A stretch of DNA of 64,000 nucleotides from JAYZDK01 sp964604165 (lineage in GTDB: Bacteria; Myxococcota_A; UBA796; CAJQPC01), in contig CAZRYF010000015.1 of the NCBI GenBank assembly GCA_964604165.1, positions 1-64,000 of the forward strand, in the 5' to 3' direction. Made by a program: the position numbers and the translations under genes. The first letter of the stretch is position 1. Each line of letters starts with the position of its first letter. Positions 17,039 to 29,800 of this stretch are shown piece after piece. The notes under the pieces were generated by a model. It worked only from the letters and a program-made list of their open reading frames with translations. It did not search any database and had not been told where the DNA came from.

Positions 17039-19459
17039 ATGCTACGCCTTTCCATGGTTTTTCTCTCTCTCTGCGCCTGCCCAGGAACAGACTCCACCCC
17101 CAAAGAGACCGGCTCTCCGGAGACCGGAGCCCCCGACACCCAGGTGGAGATGATCGACGGGGACGGGGACGGGTTCTCCCAGGAGGAAGACTGCAATGAC
17201 GCCGATCCGGCCATCCACCCGGAGGCCAGAGAGGCCTGCGACGACCTGGACAACGACTGCGACGGATTGGTGGATGACGAGGACCCGGATGTCCAGGGAA
17301 CCACCACCTGGTTCATGGACGCCGATCAAGACGGGTACGGCACCAGCCAGTTCTCCCAGGAGGCCTGCCTGCAACCCAGCGGGTATGCGGAAAACGCCAA
17401 TGACTGCAACGACTTGAGTGCTTCAGTCTACCCGGACGCCGACGAGGTCTGCGATGGGGCAGACAATGACTGTGATGGCCTGGTGGACGAGGAAGACGCC
17501 ACGGATGTGTACACCTGGTACTTTGATGGGGATGGCGACGGCTACGGCGTGGACTCGGACACGGAGACCGCCTGCGATGCCCCCAGGGACTATGTGTCCC
17601 ACGGGGGGGACTGTGACGACGGGGATCCCGCCTACCACCCGGGCGCTTTGGAGGCGGATTGCACCGCCGCCTCGGACTACAACTGCGATGGCTCGGTGGG
17701 GTTTGACGATGCAGATGGCGACGGTTTCGCCGCCTGCGAGGACTGTGACGATGCAGTCGCCACCACCCACACAGGCGCCGTCGAGGTCTGCGATGGGGTC
17801 GACAATGACTGCGACGGCGACATCGACAGCCAAGATGGAAACGTGCAGGGCACGACCACCTTCTACGCGGACGCCGACGGCGACGGCTACGGTGGGTCCC
17901 AATTCCAGGCCGACGCCTGTGAAGCCCCCGCCGGCTACGTGAGCAGCAGCGATGACTGCGATGATCTGGACCCGGCCAGCCACCCGGGCGCCTCCGAGAC
18001 TTGTGACGGCGCCGACAACGACTGTGACGGGGACATCGACGAAGGACTGGGGACCCCCTGGTACCAGGACAGCGACTCGGACGGCTACGGAAACGGCAGC
18101 GTCTCTGCGGTCTCTTGTGACGCCCCGAGCGGCTATGTGGCCAACGCCCTGGACTGCGACGATTTCAGCGCTTCTACCAGTCCGTCCGCCTACGAGGTCT
18201 GTGATGGGGTGGACAACGACTGCGACGGTTCCACCGATGAAGACGCCATCAACGCGACCACCTGGTACCTGGACACCGATGGGGACGGGTACGGCTCCTT
18301 GAGCGGCACCATCGCTGCGTGTGACTCCCCATCTGGGTATGCGGGGAACGCCTCGGACTGTGACGACGCAGCTGCCTCCGTAAGCCCGGCGGCTACAGAG
18401 AGCTGCGACGGCATCGACAACGACTGTGATGGCACCACCGATGAAGCTGATGCGGTCGACGCGACCACCTGGTACGCGGACGCGGACACCGACGGGTACG
18501 GGAGCCCCACCTCCGCCGTGTCGGCATGCAGCCAGCCCACGGGGACCGTGACCGACGCCACGGACTGCGACGACACAGCCTTCGCCGTAAACCCAGCCGC
18601 CACCGAGTTTTGTGACAGCGTGGACAACGACTGCGACGGGGACACGGATGAGGCCGACGCCGCCGACGCCACCACCTGGTACATTGACAGCGACTCGGAT
18701 GGCTACGGGGACGCGAGCTCGACCACCCTCGCCTGCGATGCGCCCAGCGGGGCGGTGCGCGATGCCACCGACTGTGACGACACGGATGGGAACCGCTACT
18801 TGTGTACCTCCTGCCAGGACATTCTGGACCAGGGCTTTTCCACGGGAGACGGGGCCTACATCATCGATGTGGACGGCACCAGTGGAACCACGGCGCCTTT
18901 TTCGGTTTACTGCGACATGACCAGCCACGAGGGCGGCTGGACCCTGGTCTTGCGGGCGGGGTACGGCCGGGACCTCACCACCCCGGACTTGACCGGGGAC
19001 TTCACTCCCTACCCGACTGCAGCCACGGACCCCGGCAACAATGTGCTGGAGAAGATGAGTGACGCCCTCATCAACCAGATCAAGTCGGCCTCCGGAAGCG
19101 ATATCGCCTACTGGGTGACCACCCCTGGGGCTGGCACGGGCCTGTTGGGTGCAGAGAACTTCCACCGGGGCGACTGCATCTTTGCCCTTCACCAGACCTC
19201 CGACCAGGTCAAGAGCTCCTCGTGCCACTACAGCACGGTGACCTACAGCACGAGCCCCACCTGGGAGTCCGGTGGCCACTGGTGGGACAACAACTCGTCG
19301 TACCGCTGGGCCTTTGGCTATGCCAACGAGGGCGACCACAACACCGGCCAGGTCTGTCACCAGGACGGAACGGGCCTCGGTCCACACACCCCCTCCCATG
19401 CTCCGTTCCACCGGGGCTGGTGCAGCACGGGGGATTGGGGGGTCTTGTTCGTTCGGTAG
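17039..19459 (+). CDS. MopE-type repeat lipoprotein with fibrinogen-like C-terminal domain (array gene 2)
   Basis: The 806-aa protein has a lipobox (LSLCAC, Cys14), a KETG/ETG linker, seven canonical repeats and one variant module (LEADCTAASDYNCDGSVG). Its fibrinogen-like end shows YCDMTSHEGGWTLV and ends in GVLFVR. It starts 25 bases after the previous stop, with GGAG nine bases before the ATG. Repeats 6-7 (18261-18757) are almost identical in DNA to part of the next gene, apart from one 207-base unit that the next gene lacks. This points to recent conversion or unequal exchange. The C-terminal domains of the two genes are clearly different, so only the repeat region was exchanged. Confidence 0.85.
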   Translation: MLRLSMVFLSLCACPGTDSTPKETGSPETGAPDTQVEMIDGDGDGFSQEEDCNDADPAIHPEAREACDDLDNDCDGLVDDEDPDVQGTTTWFMDADQDGYGTSQFSQEACLQPSGYAENANDCNDLSASVYPDADEVCDGADNDCDGLVDEEDATDVYTWYFDGDGDGYGVDSDTETACDAPRDYVSHGGDCDDGDPAYHPGALEADCTAASDYNCDGSVGFDDADGDGFAACEDCDDAVATTHTGAVEVCDGVDNDCDGDIDSQDGNVQGTTTFYADADGDGYGGSQFQADACEAPAGYVSSSDDCDDLDPASHPGASETCDGADNDCDGDIDEGLGTPWYQDSDSDGYGNGSVSAVSCDAPSGYVANALDCDDFSASTSPSAYEVCDGVDNDCDGSTDEDAINATTWYLDTDGDGYGSLSGTIAACDSPSGYAGNASDCDDAAASVSPAATESCDGIDNDCDGTTDEADAVDATTWYADADTDGYGSPTSAVSACSQPTGTVTDATDCDDTAFAVNPAATEFCDSVDNDCDGDTDEADAADATTWYIDSDSDGYGDASSTTLACDAPSGAVRDATDCDDTDGNRYLCTSCQDILDQGFSTGDGAYIIDVDGTSGTTAPFSVYCDMTSHEGGWTLVLRAGYGRDLTTPDLTGDFTPYPTAATDPGNNVLEKMSDALINQIKSASGSDIAYWVTTPGAGTGLLGAENFHRGDCIFALHQTSDQVKSSSCHYSTVTYSTSPTWESGGHWWDNNSSYRWAFGYANEGDHNTGQVCHQDGTGLGPHTPSHAPFHRGWCSTGDWGVLFVR
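18261..18757 (+). repeat. Intergenic-paralogue duplicated tract (donor-like copy)
   Basis: Bases 18261-18360 match 20710-20809 with two differences, and 18561-18757 match 20803-20999 exactly (197 bases). The offset between the two blocks differs by 207 bases, exactly one 69-codon repeat unit that is present here and absent from the second copy. Confidence 0.85.
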
Positions 19460-19484
19460 AGACACGTCTTTCACGGAGACAATC

Positions 19485-21755
<2,271 letters not shown>

Positions 21756-21877
21756 GATGCCAGCGATGGCGTGAACGTCCCCGTGGGTGAGAACATGAAT
21801 CGACACCAACTGCCCCCCAATCGCGTGACCGGGAATTCGAAGATGGCAGGGCGATGGAACGAGAGGGGTGACACCTG

Positions 21878-22948
21878 ATGCCGGCTCGAAGCTCAGAGCT
21901 GACTCGGCGCGCCAGGGCCTGGCGGAACATCGCCACCTCGGCGACCCTACGCCGGGTCAAACCAGGCTGGGTGCCCAGACCCCATGCAGCTCACCTGATG
22001 GCGACCTACCGCTGCAACCTTCAGTGCAACGCGTGCCCCAGCTGGCAGGTCAAGGACCACGACGAGCTCTCCGCGCAGGAGTGGCTCCGCGTCTTTGAGC
22101 AGATGAAGTCCTTGGATCTCGTCAAGATCCTGGGGGGGGAGCCCTTCGTTCGAAAGGACATCGTGGAGATCCTGGTCGGCGTGCGGGACATCATCGACCC
22201 CTACGTGCTCCAGCTCACGACCAATGGCATTCGAACGAAGAGAATCGTGGAGGCTGTACACGCGGTTGCCTGGCCAGGTCTTCAGCTTCGAATCTCTGTG
22301 GATGGCGTGGAGGAGACCCACGACAAGATGCGTGGTGTGAAAGGGAGCTGGAAACAAGCGACCCGCACGTTGCACGAGATTGCAGCTCTGAAAGAGCGAT
22401 ATGGCTTTAAGCTTGGCATCAACTTCGCCATCACCGACGCCTCGGTGGCCGAGCTGGATGAGATGCTCGCCCTTTCTGAGTCCACAGGCGCGGATCTCAT
22501 TCCGGGGGTGTGCGTAGAGCCGTTTCTGGTGGGGACCGCCCCGCCGGAGCAAGACCCACAGCGCGTGGTGTTGATTGAGGACAAGGAGCGGGCGATGAAG
22601 GCGCTGGAGGATGTGCGGGCCGGTATCCGACGCCAGCTTCCGGTCATGGAGCACCTGGTCTCCAGGCTGATCACAAGGACCACCCTGCGCCACCAGGTGT
22701 TGGAAGCACAGCGGCGCTTTCCCTGTCGTGAGCTTCGCGACCTCCTGTATTTGCTGCCAAATGGGAATGTCGTGCGCTGCGGACTGGACCACCGACCCGT
22801 GGGGAACGTCCGAGAGCAGTCTCTCGACGACATCTGGTTTGGCGATGCCATCAAGCCCTTTCGAGAGCGGGTCCAGCATTGTCCCGGTTGTATGCAGACC
22901 AGCGTGCAGATTCTGAGTCGGCTCTACGGTGGGTGCCTGGCGGCTTGA
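21878..22948 (+). CDS. Radical SAM/SPASM-type enzyme
   Basis: The 356-aa protein has the radical SAM [4Fe-4S] motif CNLQCNAC at about residues 47-54, the GGEP SAM-binding strand (KILGGEPFVRKD) and a twitch-type C-terminus. That tail has cysteines in CRELRDLLYLLPNG, VVRCGLDHRPVGN and CPGC, which suggests an auxiliary cluster as in SPASM proteins. Such enzymes mature peptides or cofactors; the substrate is not visible. The ATG at 21878 follows a GAGAGGGGTGA stretch. A degenerate paralogue lies 187 bases downstream and a regulator follows, so the three may form one nitrate-linked unit. A cofactor role such as haem modification is conceivable but unproven. Confidence 0.78.
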   Translation: MPARSSELTRRARAWRNIATSATLRRVKPGWVPRPHAAHLMATYRCNLQCNACPSWQVKDHDELSAQEWLRVFEQMKSLDLVKILGGEPFVRKDIVEILVGVRDIIDPYVLQLTTNGIRTKRIVEAVHAVAWPGLQLRISVDGVEETHDKMRGVKGSWKQATRTLHEIAALKERYGFKLGINFAITDASVAELDEMLALSESTGADLIPGVCVEPFLVGTAPPEQDPQRVVLIEDKERAMKALEDVRAGIRRQLPVMEHLVSRLITRTTLRHQVLEAQRRFPCRELRDLLYLLPNGNVVRCGLDHRPVGNVREQSLDDIWFGDAIKPFRERVQHCPGCMQTSVQILSRLYGGCLAA

Positions 22949-23135
22949 GTGCACCTGTTCCAACAATAGGGGGTGGTGGTGTGTGATTTCCCCCAGTTTT
23001 GGGTGTCGTAAGGAGACGGGGCTTGGGTCCAAGCCTCCGGGGTGAGGCGACAGGGAGGTTTCAAGCAGGGTTTTGGTTTCGCGACGCGGGTTTGGACTGG
23101 TTTTTGCACAATTACCGGGCGGTCAAAGGGGTCCA

Positions 23136-24119
23136 ATGCAATTCCTTCGTGCGCGTGCCCGTGCTGCTGCCCATGCGGGCACATCTGCGTGCAGGTCCCG
23201 GCTGGGATTGGTGTCGTTGCCGAGGTTTGCGCACATTGCCCTTCGGGTAGAAAAGTCCAGTCGTGACTGGGGCCCGCTCGGCCACCCAGAGTGGCGGCTG
23301 ATCTTCAAGCGCTTGAGAGGCCTTGATGTTGCGAAGATCGTGGGGGATGATCCCTTCGAGCGTGACGACATCGAGGATGTTCTCATGTCACTGTTTGAGG
23401 AGATCCGGCCGGCGCTGTTTCAAGTGGGCACCCCTGGGGGCCGACCGATGCGCGTGGAGTCCTTTGCCCGTCGTCTCCAGTGGCCGGGGCTGCACATGCG
23501 GGTGCGTATGGAGGGTTGGCCGTCAGAAGAGTCTGTTGGTCGAGAGACCCTCGACCGACTCATCGCTCTCAAGCGAGGTGGGGCGCGGTTCTCCCTGGGA
23601 CTGAACTATCATTTGACTCCGGAGACGCTGGAAGAGATGACGGAGGCTGAGGCGTACTGCACCCAGCATGGAGTCGGGTTCTTTCCAGGAATTCCGGTGC
23701 ACTCGGTGGTGTTCCAAACGGATCCGGCAGGGCTGAAGGACGACACTGTGAATCCGGACTGCGCGGCTGCGCTCTTTGCCAGTCTTCGGGCCCTGGACTC
23801 CGAGCGGTATGGTCGAATCGCTGGAAGAATCTGGGGCAGCGCGAATCAAAGGCAGCTTCGCGGCTTGTTGTCCCAAGGCCCCAACCAGCGGTTTCGTTGC
23901 CAAGAGTTGGGCGCGCTGATCTACGTGATGCCAGACGGGAGCGTGGTGGCCTGTGGGCACCGTTTTGACCCTCTAGGGTCGCTTCTGGAGAGTACCCCTG
24001 AAGTGCTTTGGCAGTCGGCGGAGATTCGAAATGCGCGAGACCAGATCCAAGACTGCATGGGTTGCTACCAGATGAGCGTTCAGCTCGCGAGCGCCCTGTA
24101 TGGAGGTGACTGGTGGTAA
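23136..24119 (+). CDS. Radical-SAM-like pseudoenzyme, paralogue of the preceding gene
   Basis: The 327-aa protein aligns with the 21878 gene along most of its length: GLDVAKIVGDDPFERDDIED against SLDLVKILGGEPFVRKDIVE, and WPGLHMRVRMEG against WPGLQLRISVDG. The segment that should hold CxxxCxxC is replaced by HIALRVEKSSRDW, and GGEP is changed to GDDP, so it should not bind the radical SAM cluster. The C-terminal cysteines remain (CQELGALIYVMPDG, VVACGHRFDPLGS, CMGC). The start is uncertain; I chose the ATG at 23136 after AAAGGGG. The TAA overlaps the next gene's GTG by seven bases, which implies coupling. It could be a partner of the active paralogue or an FeS sensor. Confidence 0.7.
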   Translation: MQFLRARARAAAHAGTSACRSRLGLVSLPRFAHIALRVEKSSRDWGPLGHPEWRLIFKRLRGLDVAKIVGDDPFERDDIEDVLMSLFEEIRPALFQVGTPGGRPMRVESFARRLQWPGLHMRVRMEGWPSEESVGRETLDRLIALKRGGARFSLGLNYHLTPETLEEMTEAEAYCTQHGVGFFPGIPVHSVVFQTDPAGLKDDTVNPDCAAALFASLRALDSERYGRIAGRIWGSANQRQLRGLLSQGPNQRFRCQELGALIYVMPDGSVVACGHRFDPLGSLLESTPEVLWQSAEIRNARDQIQDCMGCYQMSVQLASALYGGDWW

Positions 24120-25855
24120 CGGACCCAAAACCTATGGGTGACCAGGCGCTTCTCTCTTTGGGTCGTTTTGCAGTGGTACTGGGGGCGGGAGACGGTCGGG
24201 CTGGGTTGGAGGAAGGGCTTGAGGTCTTGCGCCACGAGACCGGTGCGGATCGGTGCGAGCTTTACCTGCTCGACTCCACCGGGCTCGAGCTTCTCCTCTT
24301 GGGGCTGGTCTCGCGGCGGCCTCGCCACAAGGGACCCGACCGGTTGCCCGTTGACGAGGGACTCGAGGGGCTGTGCCACAAGTTGCGGGAAGCATGTTGG
24401 GCCGACAACGCCCCAGCCGGATTGGACATCGACCGAGAAGACCTCGTGGAGGCCGAGTTCTCGACGGCCCTGGCGGTGCCGCTCTTGCAGGATGGTGAGG
24501 CCCTGGGGGTGTTCGAGCTCTCCTGGCGACGAGAAATCTGGGCGGATGCGCGGCGTCAGATCAGTCGGTTTCTGGCGGCGGTGGTTCCACTGCTCGCTGC
24601 CCACGTGGCCTCGGGTGGCCAGTGTGGCCTTCATGAGTTGATTCACGCCTGTCGCAACGGAAAGCCTGCACTCAAGTCGATCGTTCAGGTGTTCAAGGAG
24701 GTCAGCGGGGCGGACATCGCAACGATTCACCTTCTCTCTCCAGAGGACGGCAGAGTGGTGGACCGGGACTCTTCCTGCAGCAGCTTTCTTTCCTGCCATG
24801 GCTTGGATGCGGGGCGTCTGGAGGACTGCCCTCGCGAAACGAGAACGGGGCGCTGCACAGACCTTCGGGGCCAAAGACGGAGGTGGCATCGAAATTGTCG
24901 CTCGCTGAGCCAGGAGTTCTCGAGGGTGCTGGAAATCCCTCTGGTACAGGAAGGCGGAGTGCTTGGTGTCATCTTCCTGGGATGGAACCAGCCGGTTTCG
25001 GGGCCGCCATTCGCGGAAGCCGCACGGGTAAGCGCACTCTCGAAGGCGGTTTCCCGACTGGTCAGTCCTCGGCGTCTCGAGCAAGTGTCCATCTCGGTGG
25101 GCTCGTCCTGTTCGAAGGAGGAGCGGCGGCTCGAGGTTCGCGTCCTTGGCGGAATGAGCGTGTTTGTGGAGGGACGGCTCGTTGCCTCGAAGGCCTTTGG
25201 AAGAGCCAAGTCTCTTGAGTTGCTCGCCCTGCTTGCCCTTCGCAGGGGGCGTCGGGTCAGCCGCGAATACCTCGTGGAGACTCTCTGGCCGGAGGCTGAT
25301 CTGGAGTCGGGGCTCTCCCGTCTTCACGTAACCGTCCATGCTTTGAGAAAGGTGGTGGAGCCTTCAGGGGATGAACGCGGTTGGCACCACGTGCGGGAGG
25401 AGGGTGGAAGCTTCTGGTTGGCCATGGAGAACGCCAGGCTCGATCTGGCGGTTTTTGAGGAGCTTCGGTTTCTTGCGCGTCGTAAGTCGGCAGATGGCTC
25501 CCCACTGCCGGAGTGCCTGGCGCTTGCAGATGAGGCGTTGGAGCTCTGTCTTGGGGAGCTGCTCGGTGACCGCTTGGAGTGGGAGTGGGCGGACCCTGCC
25601 CGGGTTGACTTTGCGGATCAACTTCAAGATGCGTTTGGTATCGCGGTCGCCTGTGCGGTGAAAATGGATCGCGTCGACCTGGCGATCTCCTATCTTCGTC
25701 TCGCCGTCAAGGAGCAGCCCTATCGGGAGGACTTTCGCAAGGAGTTGGTGCGCATTCTGGTGGAAAGTGATCGGGTGTGTGAGGCTGATCGCGTGTTGGG
25801 GGCCTGGCAGGAACTCCTGGAAAGTGAAGGGACCGTCTTGAGAATGGACGTGTGA
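24113..25855 (+). CDS. GAF-GAF-BTAD transcriptional regulator, DnrS-like
   Basis: The 580-aa protein has two GAF-like domains (about 15-165 and 180-330). A PhoB-type winged helix follows (about 340-435, VRVLGGMSVFVEG and LELLALLALRRGRRVSRE), then a bacterial transcriptional activation domain (about 440-578). The second GAF region holds five cysteines at 222, 228, 239, 248 and 262, which could bind a metal cluster. It sits just upstream of the nar operon. In Thermus, as I recall, the regulator DnrS of the nitrate conjugative element has a GAF plus BTAD build, so a role in nar control is likely. The GTG start at 24113 has GGAGGT five bases upstream and overlaps the previous stop. Confidence 0.75.
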   Translation: MVTDPKPMGDQALLSLGRFAVVLGAGDGRAGLEEGLEVLRHETGADRCELYLLDSTGLELLLLGLVSRRPRHKGPDRLPVDEGLEGLCHKLREACWADNAPAGLDIDREDLVEAEFSTALAVPLLQDGEALGVFELSWRREIWADARRQISRFLAAVVPLLAAHVASGGQCGLHELIHACRNGKPALKSIVQVFKEVSGADIATIHLLSPEDGRVVDRDSSCSSFLSCHGLDAGRLEDCPRETRTGRCTDLRGQRRRWHRNCRSLSQEFSRVLEIPLVQEGGVLGVIFLGWNQPVSGPPFAEAARVSALSKAVSRLVSPRRLEQVSISVGSSCSKEERRLEVRVLGGMSVFVEGRLVASKAFGRAKSLELLALLALRRGRRVSREYLVETLWPEADLESGLSRLHVTVHALRKVVEPSGDERGWHHVREEGGSFWLAMENARLDLAVFEELRFLARRKSADGSPLPECLALADEALELCLGELLGDRLEWEWADPARVDFADQLQDAFGIAVACAVKMDRVDLAISYLRLAVKEQPYREDFRKELVRILVESDRVCEADRVLGAWQELLESEGTVLRMDV

Positions 25856-25908
25856 CACACTTTCTGTAAGTGGGCTGAAAGAGCCGCTTGGTACCAAACT
25901 CCCCAAGA

Positions 25909-25926
25909 AGGTGGCCTGTGTCACCT
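25909..25926. promoter_or_regulatory. Imperfect palindrome upstream of narC
   Basis: AGGTGGC-CTGT-GTCACCT is a 7-bp inverted repeat with one mismatch, centred 27 bases before the narC start. It is a candidate operator for the upstream regulator. No FNR-type TTGAT-N4-ATCAA site was found in the 88-base gap. Confidence 0.3.
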
Positions 25927-25943
25927 GACCAGGGAGGTAGTCG

Positions 25944-26819
25944 ATGTACCCAGCGCACTTCTCCAACCAGTTGACAGGCTGGATTGTCGGAGCGTTCCTT
26001 GTGGGTCTCTTCTCGCTGGAGAGGCCGGCTTGGGCAGGGGATGTAGATCAGGAGTTCGCAGTGCGATGCGCAGGTTGCCACTCCATTGGAGAGGGGCGCC
26101 GTGTCGGGCCAGATCTACAAGGGGTGCTGGACAGGCGAAGTGAAGAATGGGCCGTAGCATTTGTGCAGAACTCGGCAGCACTCATTGCCTCGGGCGATGC
26201 CGATGCTGTCGCCTTGTTCGCCGAGTACACCCAAATCCCGATGCCCCCCCAGGATCTCAGCGCCGAAGAGGTGCTGGAGCTTCTCTCCTTGACGCGTGTG
26301 GCGCCCTCCGCTGATGATCTCCAAGAGGCGAAGAATGAAGACGCCGCTCCGGTGCTCGAGGGGAGTGCTGATCGCGGCCAGTCGTTGTTTCAGGGGATTG
26401 ACCGGTTTGAGGAGAAAGGGCCTAGCTGCATTTCCTGTCACAGCGTTCGCAACGACGCAGTCATCAGTGGTGGCATTCTCGGACCGGAGCTGACCGAAAC
26501 CCTCAAGGGATTGGAAGCACCCTCGGCGGGACAGGCCAAGGTAGGCGGCTTTGTGCAGTCCCAGCCCATTATGCAGCGGGCCTACGCCGACCATCCCCCG
26601 ACAAGCCAGGAGATCGCCGATCTGGCGGCATTCTTGGTTCGCGTCAACCAGGACCAGGCACATCACATGCCCGCGGACACAGGACGAAAACTGGCCCTGA
26701 GCGGCGTGGCTGGGACCACGCTGCTTCTGGGGCTCTACAGCCTCCTCTGGCGCAACCGGAAGCGGGGCTCTGTCAACCAGGAAATCTACGACCGCCAGGT
26801 CAAGTCAACGGACCTCTAA
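25944..26819 (+). CDS. narC: Membrane-anchored dihaem cytochrome c of the nitrate reductase operon
   Basis: The 291-aa protein has a signal peptide ending near AWA-Gly32 and two CXXCH haem sites, Cys42-Cys45-His46 and Cys162-Cys165-His166. A C-terminal transmembrane helix lies at about 250-272. It stands directly before narG, as the dihaem NarC does in Thermus narCGHJIK operons, where it supports the quinol-nitrate electron path. Enterobacterial nar operons lack this gene. The ATG at 25944 follows GGGAGGT. NarG begins 23 bases after the stop. Confidence 0.85.
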   Translation: MYPAHFSNQLTGWIVGAFLVGLFSLERPAWAGDVDQEFAVRCAGCHSIGEGRRVGPDLQGVLDRRSEEWAVAFVQNSAALIASGDADAVALFAEYTQIPMPPQDLSAEEVLELLSLTRVAPSADDLQEAKNEDAAPVLEGSADRGQSLFQGIDRFEEKGPSCISCHSVRNDAVISGGILGPELTETLKGLEAPSAGQAKVGGFVQSQPIMQRAYADHPPTSQEIADLAAFLVRVNQDQAHHMPADTGRKLALSGVAGTTLLLGLYSLLWRNRKRGSVNQEIYDRQVKSTDL

Positions 26820-26842
26820 ACCTCCAATACGCGGGGACAATC

Positions 26843-29800
26843 ATGGGTTGGATCAAGGACATCATCTCTCCGGAAACCCGGAAGTGGGAGGAGTTTTACC
26901 GCAACCGGTTTCAACATGACCGGATCGTGCGGAGTACCCACGGCGTGAACTGTACAGGGGGCTGTTCCTGGCAGATCCACGTGAAAGACGGGATCGTCAC
27001 CTGGGAAACCCAACAGCTTGACTATCCCCTCCTGGAGGACGGGCTTCCGCCCTATGAGCCCCGAGGATGTCAGCGGGGAATCTCCTATTCCTGGTACCTC
27101 TACAGCCCGCTTCGTATCAAATATCCGTTGATTCGCAGCTCGTTGTTGCTGGCTTTTCGGGCCAAGAAGGCAGAACAGGGTGGGGATCCCATGAGGGCCT
27201 GGATCGCCCTGCAGGAAGACGAAGAGGCGCGGCGGGCGTACCAGCAGTCACGAGGGAAGGGGGGCTTCCTTCGGGCGACGTGGGATGAAGCGATGGAGAT
27301 TGCATCCGTAGCCAACCTGTACACCGCCAAGAAGTACGGCCCGGATCGAGTGATTGGATTCTCTCCGATTCCCGCGATGTCGATGCTCTCCTACGCGGCT
27401 GGGTCTCGATTCCTACAGCTCTTTGGCGGCATCAACCTGAGCTTCTACGATTGGTACTGTGACCTGCCCACGGCGTTTCCAGAGATCTGGGGAGAGCAAA
27501 CCGACGTGGCGGAGAGCGCAGACTGGTACAACGCCAAGATGATTGCAGACATGGGCGCGTGTCTCAACATGACCCGCACCCCGGACTGTCACTTTTTTGC
27601 CGAGTCAAGGCACAACGGAACCAAGGCCGTGGTCTTTGCGCCCGATTTCAGCCAGGTCTGCAAATATGCCGACCAGTGGGTGCCGCTTCACGCGGGAAGC
27701 GACGGGGCCTTCTGGATGGCCGTCACCCATGTGATTCTCAAGGAATTTCACCACGATCAGAAGACACCCTATTTCTTGGACTACGTGAAAAAGTATACCG
27801 ACAGTCCGTATTTGGTGCATCTGGACGAGGAGAACGGGCATTTCAAGCCAGGACGACTTCTTCGGGCTTCAGAGCTGTCCGAATATCGTGACGTGGAAAA
27901 AGGCGAGTGGAAGTTTGTGAACCTGGACGAGACCACGGGGCAACCGGTGGTGCCCAAGGGAAGCTCGGGGTCACGGTGGGATGATTCAAAAAACTGGAAC
28001 ATGAAGCTCGAAGATGCCGTGAACGATCGGCCCTACGATCCCATCCTGTCTCTTCTGGGAAGGGGTGGAAAGGTAGCGCAGACCGAGTTTACCGAGTTTG
28101 GGTTGGACAATTCGGTTCTGCGTGGGGTGCCCACCATGGAGATCGAGACGGTCGACGGGGTACGAACGGTCACGACGGTCTACGACCTGATGATGGCCCA
28201 GTACGGAGTGTCCCGCGGTCTCGCTGGCCAATACCCGGCGGACTACACGGACAAGGACGCTGCCTATACGCCGGCTTGGCAGGAGATCTTCACGGGCGTG
28301 GCAAGTGACACCGTCCTCCAGTTCGCCCGGGAGTGGGCATCGACCGCTGAAACCACAGGCGGAAAGTGCATGATCATTATCGGTGCCGGTATCAACCACT
28401 GGTACCACGCCAACCTGATGTACCGGGCGGGGGCGATGGCCCTCATGATGTGTGGTTGCGTCGGAAAGAACGGTGGCGGTCTGAATCACTATGTGGGCCA
28501 GGAGAAGCTTGCTCCTGTAGACTCCTGGGGCTCGATTGCCTTTGCGAAGGACTGGAAGAAGGCCCCCAGGCTGCAGCAAGCCCCCATCTGGCACTACATC
28601 AACACCTGCCAGTATCGGTATGATGGACAGTTTTCTCGCTACAACACGGTCCCGGAGAATGACCTGACAGCGATGCATACAGCCGATAGCATCTTCAAGT
28701 CGGTGCGAATGGGTTGGATGCCCTTCTATCCCCAGTTCAAGCAGAACTCGCTGGAGCTGACCCGCGAGGCACAGGAGGCAGGGGCGAGCACGGACGGCGA
28801 CATCGAGAATTACGTGCTGGAGAAGCTCAAGTCGAAGGAGCTGGAGTACTCCGTTGCCGATCCGGATGCGGAAGAGAACTTCCCCCGGGTCTGGTACATC
28901 TGGCGGGGCAACGCGATCATGGGGTCCATGAAGGGGCATGAGTACTGTCTCAAGCACTACCTGGGCACCCACTCCAACGCCATTGGCCAGGACAGCGAGG
29001 AGCATCCCTCCGAGGTGAACTGGCGAGAGGACGCTCCGATTGGGAAGATGGACCTGATCCTCAACCTGAACTTCCGGATGGACAGCTCTGCCCTCTACTC
29101 AGACATCGTCCTTCCCGCGGCCTCCTGGTACGAGAAGGCGGACCTGAACAGCACGGACATGCACTCCTTCATTCACCCCCTTTCGGCCGCGATTCCGCCG
29201 GTTTGGGAGTCGAAGACGGACTGGGACATCTTCAAGGAGCTGGCACGGCAGACCAGTGAAGCGGCGAAGGTCTACTATCCTGAGCCCCAGAAAGATGTCC
29301 TCACCGCGCCCCTCTCCCACGACTCGCCGGGAGAGATCAGTCAACCGGAGATCAAGGACTGGTACCTGGGAGAGTGCGAGGCGATCCCTGGCAAGACCAT
29401 GCACAAGATTATCGTGCAGGACCGGGACTACACGGCCCTCTACGACGAGTTCATCACCCTCGGAGAGAACATTCGAAAGAACGGACTGGGTGCTCATGGC
29501 AACCATTTCGACTGCGCCGACGAATATGACGCGATGATCGAGTCCAATCACTTTCCCGTGGAGCAGCTGGGGGAGAAGGTGCTGCCATCTTTGAAGGAAG
29601 ATGAATGGGCAGCCAATGCGGTGTTGCATTTGTCCAGCTTGACCAACGGAAAACTGACGGTTCGTGCCTACGAGAATGCCGCCGACAAAACCAGCCTTCC
29701 CCTGGTGGGCCTCGGTACCGGAAGCGCTGATGTGAGGATTCGGTATGCGGACATTCAGGCCCAGCCGCGTCGCTACAACAGCTCACCGTTGTGGTCTGGG

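Noticed and set aside
23042..23266. A Cys-rich frame (CACPCCCPCGHIC) near the start of the radical SAM pseudoenzyme
   Set aside because: I considered whether it holds the missing FeS motif after a frameshift. The spacing is not CxxxCxxC in the right context and it does not align with the paralogue, so it is probably chance, though a frameshift cannot be fully excluded.
25856..25943. FNR/NarL-type control site before narC
   Set aside because: No TTGAT-N4-ATCAA or TACYYMT pair was found; only a weak palindrome was recorded.
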